From NCBI GenBank assembly GCA_026419785.1, contig JAODTK010005918.1:62001-126000 (forward strand): a stretch of 64,000 bases of DNA. The letters run 5' to 3'. This stretch comes from Sclerodactyla briareus. Lineage: Eukaryota > Echinodermata > Holothuroidea > Dendrochirotida > Sclerodactylidae. This document shows positions 57,379 through 64,000 of this stretch, piece by piece; position 1 is the first letter of the stretch; each line of letters begins with the position of its first letter. The position numbers were made by a program, and so were the translations under genes. Under the pieces are notes generated by a model that did no database searches, was not told where the DNA came from, and saw nothing but the letters and a program-made list of their open reading frames with translations.

Positions 57379-59307
57379 AGATTTATGGTTTGAAAAATGA
57401 GCCATTGTGAATTTGGATATTACTCGGCCAACTTCACTTTAAAACTTCTACCAAACTCAACTCATACTTAGCATGCAGGTTCTTTACGAAGGGTACTTGA
57501 TTCCTATCATTCTAGGGACATGTCAGATGCCACGTGGGTCGACAGGGTCAAACTCCAGACAGTTTTGTACAGAGAATCGAGTAGAGGATAGTAGAGAATG
57601 GAATGTGCCTAAAACTGGGAAAAAGAGGCAGCGGTTGCAACATGTTAAACTAAGCGGCTGAATTGAAAAAGCTCAGCGTCGAATTACACAAGGAATTTCT
57701 CCACGCACAAACGGTAGTTGTATATATAGTTTAGAATCTGTTATATTATTATACACCCAGCCCGAAAGGTCGATCTCTGTTCCAACGGGGAGCGTCGGGC
57801 ATGCTCCAACGGCTGATCACACACCACAGTAGGAAGCCTAATTGCAGAGCACAATAATGCGCACGTCCAAAGGTCCATTTCCGTATTACCTGGCAGGTGT
57901 GTCCGATAACTATATCCTCTCTTTTCAAACTAGTCAGAAGAAAAGAAACAGGAATGGGGGAACAGTCACTCATGATCCTTCAAAGATTTCACAAGAAAGT
58001 GATGCCTGTTACCACGTTTTAACAATAACGAAGTAGTACTTATGTCCAGTACCCGAAGTTCATTCAGCCTTACTTCTGGCCTCTTCCAGCAAACGAAGCT
58101 ACCCATACTGTAGTAATTTAGTGTAGGCCGGCCGCTTCTTTGACAATGTGCGGGATATGATCACACCATGGCATTAATTCTCATTAGTATTAATGCTTAT
58201 TTCCTCGATACTAAAGGCTGAATAGACCTTAACGAAGAAGAAACTTAACTTGGATCCATGGGTATACTTTTAATGACATAATAATAGCCGGAGAGGAGAG
58301 GGGAGTCAGCGGGGCTGGGGGAAGAAGTTTGACTTCCCAGTTCTTACGCACTTGCAATTTACGCTGACGCGTTAACCTTCAAATGGAACCTGGATCCGAC
58401 ACAGTTGTCCTCACGATTGAACTTGCTTTGCTTGTTACGCCTTCATCGCTTACGCCTATCTAGATTCGCTCCTTAAGAGACAGAAGTCGCAACCAGTAAC
58501 CCCACAGATGTTCATTTGTAGAGCAATAGAAATGTTTTCAGCATTTTAAAACGTTTAATGAATTCTATAAAATGTTCGAAGAGGTTATAAAAAAAAAATG
58601 TTCACATTTTCATGCACAACAATGCAGTTATTGAACAATGGCGAAAAAAAACATTCTGTTAATATCATCTAAACAGTTTCTGAATTGCCACTGTTGTTGT
58701 CTCGTGTATTCCTTATGGCATCTGACAGAGGTCATTATTGGTCAATCACCTACTTTATGCATTTTATTTTGATTGGATTAAATCTCTATACGTACTTTGT
58801 TTTTAGTCTCTCAGATAGACATTTTTCTTGAACTTATTCCTCGAAAAAAACCGGTAGGCAACCATCTTGGATAGATGGGGCTTTCACCTATATGTATATA
58901 TGTTCCCCCCATTATGTGTGGAGAGAGTAAGAATGTCATCTGAGACAGCATAACAATCATTCGCATTCACAGCTGGGATTCAAAACTGTGTTTGATTGTT
59001 TTCATTCAAACTGCACACCGGCATTTGATCTATGAATATTAGACCAAGCCATTCGGACTTTAGACAATTTTCTCTCGCTCGAGAGTATCACAGTTTATCT
59101 GATTCTTTATTACTTTATAACCTGGTGTATTGTTTCGTCTAGTAGATGCTTGAAGATATCTCCAATACTCACCCATTATTAATTCATCAAGCACATATAC
59201 TCCCGTAGAACGAGCCTCCATCAGACATCTGGGAAGTCCGAAAGCCACACTGTGAAGACTAATCGGATATTGAAAATTAAAGATCACTTTCTATTCCATT
59301 TCTCCAG
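57379..59307. other. Rest of PKS intron 1, non-coding
   Basis: Short frames at 57,473-57,661 and 57,842-58,036 have no recognisable domain. Palindromic tcattagtattaatgctta-like AT sequence near 58,175. Ends in the pyrimidine-rich acceptor at 59,289-59,307. Confidence 0.5.
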
Positions 59308-61020
59308 AGGAAGACAAGCAACGCCACATGGATCCACAACAGCGCATTCTTCTTGAAGTGTCCTGGGAGGAAGCCCTAGAGTGACTACGGTGTGGACGTG
59401 ACCTCTATGCGGCAAGCCGACACAGGAGTGTTACATTGGAGTGATGAATAAGAATATATTTCCCACGATTTCCCTTCCCCAAGGGATACATGGAGACAGT
59501 ACGCAGCCTCTGGAATAATTCCACAGCTCTACTAAATGAGTTTTCTTACCAGTTCGACTTTCCAGGGCCGGAGCTTCACCATCGATACGGCCTGTCCATC
59601 GTCGATGTATGCCATCCATCTGGTTGCGAAACGATCAGGAACAAAGATTGCAGTCTAGCACTCGCTGGCGGGGTCAACCTCCTTTTGACTGCGCACCCCA
59701 CAGTACAACTTGTGTCGGCGCGATGCTTGCCGCGGATGGCGGGCTTTCAAGAGCTCGAAAACTATGCAGGACGGGCTACGCACGAGTGAGGAGCAAGGCG
59801 TCGTGGTGCGGCAAACCTCTTCGACAGGCGATTATCGACGGTGACAGAAAATTTACGCGGTCGTGAGGGGAGGGGCTCTGAACAACGACGGTTAAGACCC
59901 AAGGGGATAACCTCACAAATCAGTACTCTCAGAATCTGACTCCTGAGGTCGGCTTACAAGGCAGCAAGAGTAGCACCCCAAGACGTTGCTTACGTCGAGC
60001 ACAACGGACTGGAAACACAGGCGCCAGGCGACGTGGGCAGAGCTGTCATGGGGGCTCTGTCTGGGATTAGGCAGGCGGGATGATCACCCCCCAGCTCATG
60101 TTGGATCGGTCAAATCCAACTTGGGCATAAGAAGGCGAGGCGGGTGTCGCAGGCGTCATCAAAGCTTGCCTCGTCCTGTAGAAGAAGCAAATACCCAAGT
60201 TAGTTCACTTACGGGGAGAGGAATGAGAAGATTGACAGAAGCACGTGTCCCATCACCTTTTCGCAAGAGCTGATGGACTGGCCGGAAGGCGCCAAATTGA
60301 TTGCTGGGTGCAAAACGGAAATTCGGCTTTGGAGGGGCAAACGCCCCACAAGCGTCCTAGAAAGAGCTCCGGATGTGCCCGGACCTGCACCCAGCACGGT
60401 TAAAAGCCGCCGAAAGATTTCTTTTCCATCTCTCCTTTCTTCCTTTCTGCATGATACCAAGACTGCCACTAGAAGCCCAAGATCTTCAGAATTGGATTGA
60501 AACCTCAGGTCACCGGATATTCGTGAGAGTGACGACCTCTTTCAGAGAGCCGTGCAGACAGCGGCGGTAAGGACTCATCACCACCAGAATAGAATGTCCC
60601 CGTTGTACTGTGAGTCATTAGAGGAAACTATCAACTTTTGGAAGGGAGACAGAAAGAAGAGAACGCAGGGAACACCACAATAATTGAGGGGCGCATACAC
60701 AGAAGATGCCTAGCTGAGTGCAAATACACAAGCTGGTCTTCGTGTTTTCTGGCATGGGGACCCAGTGGTGGGCGATGGGAGCAGCAAAGTTGATAGAGTA
60801 GACCATACCTTTCAGATAATCTGTAACAGGTTGAAGTGCGAGATCTTCGCAATATTTGTCCACTCGGAGCGGGGGGTGGCATGGGAACACATGGTTGTGG
60901 TCAAACTCCATGGTGAGGACGTGGCCCCCTATTACGGTCCGTGTCCAGTCAAGGTTAAACTTGGTCCTCAACATCGGTTGAAGTCTGAAAAACCATGAAA
61001 ACACGGAGCGGTCCACAACG
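59308..61020 (+). CDS. PKS exon: KS catalytic part, KS-AT linker, AT start
   Basis: Opens EDKQRHMDPQQRILLEVSWE (59,311-59,370). Then DYGVDV, GVMNK, FDFPGPELHH and the active-site block DTACPSSMYAIHL (59,584-59,622), keeping the nucleophilic Cys but with Pro where Ser is usual. Next LAGGVNLLLT (about 59,660-59,690), AVVRGGALNNDG (about 59,853-59,889), the degraded HGTGT region (VEHNGLETQAPGD, about 59,995-60,033) and HVGSVKSNLG (about 60,097-60,126), where a missing base destroys the second His codon. The linker reads FQRAVQTAAVRTHHHQNRMS in mixed phases; AT starts FVFSGMGTQWWAMG (about 60,737-60,778). The 3' border is uncertain; a possible end is ELACLRYQ near 61,060. Confidence 0.82.
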
Positions 61021-61099
61021 CAGCGTCAGTTGAGGAAGAGCTTGCTTGCCTAAGGTACCAATGACACTATTAATTAAAATTCATTATGAAAGTGTAGAA

Positions 61100-62254
61100 A
61101 GATACTCTTTAGTTTCCTATGACCAGTACTATGTATGACCAATATAACTAAGGTCTGGTCAAAGATCGACCTCCATAAATTCTAATTGAATGTTCCCTCA
61201 CCAACATATCGTCCCGGCTTGGCATTTGGAAATTTGCCTAAATTTCACGAAATTTGAATATTTTACATAGAGTTGGCACTATAATAACATGTCGGGTGTC
61301 CAACTGATAAGGTCTTCTAGGGTCAAATTGAGATCTAATTACTAAAATCTGATCGGCTATTGCGTACTAAAATTAAACTGTACATTCAGTAAGGGAATAG
61401 AAACAAACATCTTGGCAGGCTGTATTCAGAACTATCAAATTTTCGAACATTATACCAAATTTTTCGCCCTATAATTCGTTTGGATAATTGAGGTCCATCC
61501 GGCATGTCTCGTCTGTAGCTGCTCAGCCTGCAAATTGCTTTAATTTCTCCAACAGAATATGCGCGTAATGCTGAAAGGTTTCGGGGCAACTTGTTCCCTC
61601 CTTTACATGCTGACAGAAGAGATGGACAAAGATAAAATAAACAACACAGGTACGTAGTGGCATAAAAGACTGTGAATGCTATTTTCGCATCTGATAAACG
61701 GTTGTTCCGTATCCTCTCCGAAGCTTATGCTCCGCATTCTTCTCCAAATCAGTTTTCATTTCCTCTTTATACCTGCCAATGTAATGTTGTGAAATACTGT
61801 AGCTGAGTAACCACAGTTACCTATTAGGAGTTTAACCCACTGCACCAGGTATAATAAACACCTCGCTGACGATTACCAGTGGTTTGTGCGACCGCTGAAA
61901 TATTTTTCATCTGTGCCAAAATTTTACCATCCACCTACAGACACTCCAATTGCACTCAAACAAGTCCCTAATCCTATGCCCTTCTACTCCAGACCAAGAT
62001 CGGCGATTTTTCTTTATGTTATGCTAAACAGCAATAACTCACAGAAGGCTTCTTTTTAGGGTCAATTGGGGGGAAATTATTGTATTAACTTGTCCGTAAG
62101 AACCCAGCAAAATATGAAACAGTCAAACGTCCACAGATTTCTTCACAACATACCTGTCTTAACGTAAAATTGTGGCACTTGGCTGTGAAATTTCCACAAC
62201 GTGTATCTCATGCATAGAAGTCCTTATGCAAAATGTCTGTGTTTACTTTATCAG
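61100..62254. other. PKS intron 2
   Basis: AT-rich without coding signal, closed by a good acceptor (tgtgtttactttatcag, 62,254). The donor was not pinned down. Confidence 0.55.
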
Positions 62255-63850
62255 AGATTGCCCAGCCTGCGTATTTGGCCTACAGATCTCCCTGGCGGCC
62301 GTCTATCGCGGCTTGGCATTACCCTAAGGTTCGTCGTAGGCCACAGTGCGAGAGGTGGCTGGCCGCTGCTCGCGGTTACAGTCTGGGGAGGAAGCAATGC
62401 GGCTCATCTATGTACTCGAAAGCGCTTCACAACGGCTGGAAGGGGAAGATGGCGGCGTGCTTGCACCAGCTGGATACCCGTAAAGAGATAGTTAATTCCT
62501 TAGGAATGTATTGGTAAGTCGTATTGTATTGTGCTAATGGTCCTGCTCAAACGGTCATCTCTGGAGATGAGCTGGCCGTCGAGCAGTGTGTTGGGTCGGT
62601 CAAATCAGGACGGTGTCCGTTGCGTGGTTCTAAAAGTGCAGAACGCATTTCATAGTCTTTCCAACAAGTGGCGATTAAAGAATACTTTCTCGAGAATACT
62701 GATTCCGAACGCTCGAAGTTCCACTCGTGCTAATGATGCAACATGCAGTTCCCATGATCTTAACATATCGAGTTGTTATCTTGACCTGAAATTTTGCACA
62801 CCAACGCGTACTGGTGGCAGAATATTCGGCAGACCGTCGAATTTGCAGGTCCCTCAACATTTTGTTAGCGCCTGGAATTTAACGTGTTTTTTCTAGAGAT
62901 TGGGGTCGCACACCGTCGCTGCTTCATTTGTCAAGGGTTCAAATTCTCTTTCAAAGAAACCAACCAAAATACTTTTTATCCACGATTCCATGCAGTATTA
63001 AGCTCCCTCAGGAGGCCCTCCGATACCTTTACACCGGCCTCAGCCGAAATGAAACATATTATGTCCATCGCCAACTGCACGTACAGGATCCCCCAATACA
63101 CTCGAGTCCTCTTTTCGGTGATCTGCCTCCCCCTGCGAGCCACGCGAACTACCCATGGCAACATAAAATATACAACATCCTCCCCGATTTGGCCAAGAAA
63201 TTGATCATTCAGGAGCCACAGGGATTATCATCCATTCTCGCAAACAGGTCGGTTGCGTCCCTAGCTCCGGCAAGGTGATGAGAAATTTGGAATCTCGATA
63301 CAATCGCAGTGTGTGCCATGGCTCGCCACCATAAGATACAGAATGTTGTGGTCTTACCGGGGGCAGCATTCTTGAAAGATGCTCAACGGTTGCAAGGAAT
63401 AGCAACCCCGATGCGAGTGCTGTGGTCTTAGAGAATGTGAACTTTCACATTTCGCATTATTCAGCGTTCAGACTCGCGCGGGTCACTCTACACGACCCAA
63501 GCTAAGATCTGCAACGACGAAGCAGATACCGGATAGCTGTTATGACCATACGCCAGACATAGACTCGTTTCGCTGAACGCGACGTGGCCGATTTCAAGAT
63601 CTCTGACGTTGTCTTAACAAACTTAGCCTGATTAGTACATCAACCTCGATGAGATCAGAGGCAGGTTGCCCATGCAGTGATGCATTGACGACTGTATAAA
63701 CATCTCGCAAATGGGGGTGTAGAGAGTGGCGCTCTTTGGCTCGGTAACATCTGCCAATCTCAGCATTGATTAATCAAGAGATTACTCTTCCCTCTGCCAC
63801 TCCCACTAGCTCTAGAGAATGAGTCAGATCTTTACATTATCACCCAGCAC
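62255..63850 (+). CDS. PKS exon: main AT domain and DH start
   Basis: Begins IAQPA, the AT substrate-pocket strand, then in shifting frames LQISLAAVYRGLGI, VVGHSARG with the nucleophile Ser (62,344-62,346; GHS-G motif disturbed after Ser), GKMAA (about 62,445), QTVISGDELAVEQCV (about 62,546-62,592), VVLKVQNAFHS (62,624-62,656; the FHS substrate-specificity/His block), YWWQNIRQTVEFAG (about 62,812-62,853), FFLEIG (about 62,887) and FPRYPWQ-like PMATQ/PWQHKIY (about 63,150). DH starts near 63,300: AHHKIQNVVVLPGAAFL (about 63,324-63,373), then LENVNFH (63,429-63,450). DH normally has HxxxGxxxxP; here N replaces G. About 63,640-63,720 still resembles DH (LDEIRGRLP, CIDDCIN). Continues beyond the window or decays. 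Confidence 0.8.
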
Positions 63851-64000
63851 TCTGACTCAGTATTCCAGTGTTTGCCTCGTTTTTCCTGACAAAGGAAGGA
63901 GGAATGTAGAACTCCGAAATCGGATGCTACATGAGACTCCGGAACCGTGTTCTCCGACGCACGCGATCATGCGCGCAAACAAAGGACGGTAGGATGCGTC

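Larger units (their letters stand above)
55928..59307 (+). other. PKS intron 1
   Basis: 3.4 kb from gtaagt to tttctccag (59,307). It contains a 60-bp duplication (55,971-56,098), a hAT-like terminus at 56,187 and a 24-bp minisatellite (57,115-57,378). The other parts show no coding signal. Confidence 0.7.
55616..63850 (+). pseudogene. Animal FAS/PKS-like polyketide synthase gene (KS-AT-DH...), frameshifted, cut by the window edge
   Basis: A type I iterative synthase gene on the plus strand. Three coding blocks are seen: ketosynthase (KS) N-terminus at 55,618-55,927, rest of KS plus linker and start of the acyltransferase (AT) at 59,308-61,020, and the remaining AT plus start of the dehydratase (DH) at 62,255 onward. 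Introns: 55,928-59,307 (GT/AG, phase 1) and about 61,021-62,254. KS-AT-DH order and strong residue conservation place it with animal FAS-like PKSs, known in sea urchins (pigment and skeletogenic PKSs), amphioxus, hemichordates and others; they build methyl-branched or aromatic polyketides from acyl/malonyl-CoA. The frame changes at least 15 times. ER, KR and ACP would lie beyond 64,000. Pseudogene versus assembly indels is open. Confidence 0.82.

Noticed and set aside
57145-57405. Minus-strand KQHNGATK repeat protein
   Set aside because: By-product of a minisatellite with 24-bp units in an intron.

Overview
The window looks like a repeat-rich nuclear segment of an animal genome, most likely a marine invertebrate deuterostome (echinoderm, hemichordate or cephalochordate). 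The grounds are spliced exons with GT/AG borders, a CR1-like LINE with a 2A-type NPGP leader and PHD finger, a Harbinger transposon, hAT insertions, many minisatellites, and an animal FAS/PKS-like gene. I cannot name the species. There is no sign of bacterial operons, rRNA, tRNA or CRISPR.

Layout. 0.2-6.5 kb: a large unclassified TIR element ('element C', + orientation) interrupted by a hAT-type insertion (1.1-3.6 kb), which itself holds a 1-kb hAT-type insertion (1.8-2.8 kb). About 8.1-8.5 kb: a von Willebrand factor D (VWD) exon. 9-19 kb: mostly noncoding, with a 41-bp minisatellite, a palindromic MITE, a 20-unit minisatellite of about 34 bp and copies of a hairpin-ended repeat family ('R1'). 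19.3-22.8 kb: a decayed CR1-like LINE on the minus strand. 28.8 kb: a possible first exon behind a CRE/CCAAT-rich promoter. 31.6-36.5 kb: a Harbinger element with a Myb/SANT-like gene (+) and a DDE transposase gene (-), convergent. 43.9-47.05 kb: a second, inverted copy of element C without the nested insertions, preserving the empty site. 52.8-54.8 kb: another R1 copy and the 3' end of an L1/Tx1-like LINE. 55.6-64 kb: the start of a polyketide-synthase-like gene (+) encoding KS, AT and the beginning of DH; it runs off the right edge.

Almost every recognisable coding stretch (PKS, VWD, Myb, Harbinger transposase, both LINEs) switches reading frame by 1-2 nt every 50-150 nt. For the transposons this is ordinary decay. 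For the PKS and VWD exons the splice sites and residue conservation look good while the frame is broken, so uncorrected assembly indels are as likely as pseudogenisation. The genes do not form one pathway: the host-type genes are the PKS, the VWD protein and perhaps the 28.8-kb gene, and the rest is mobile DNA.
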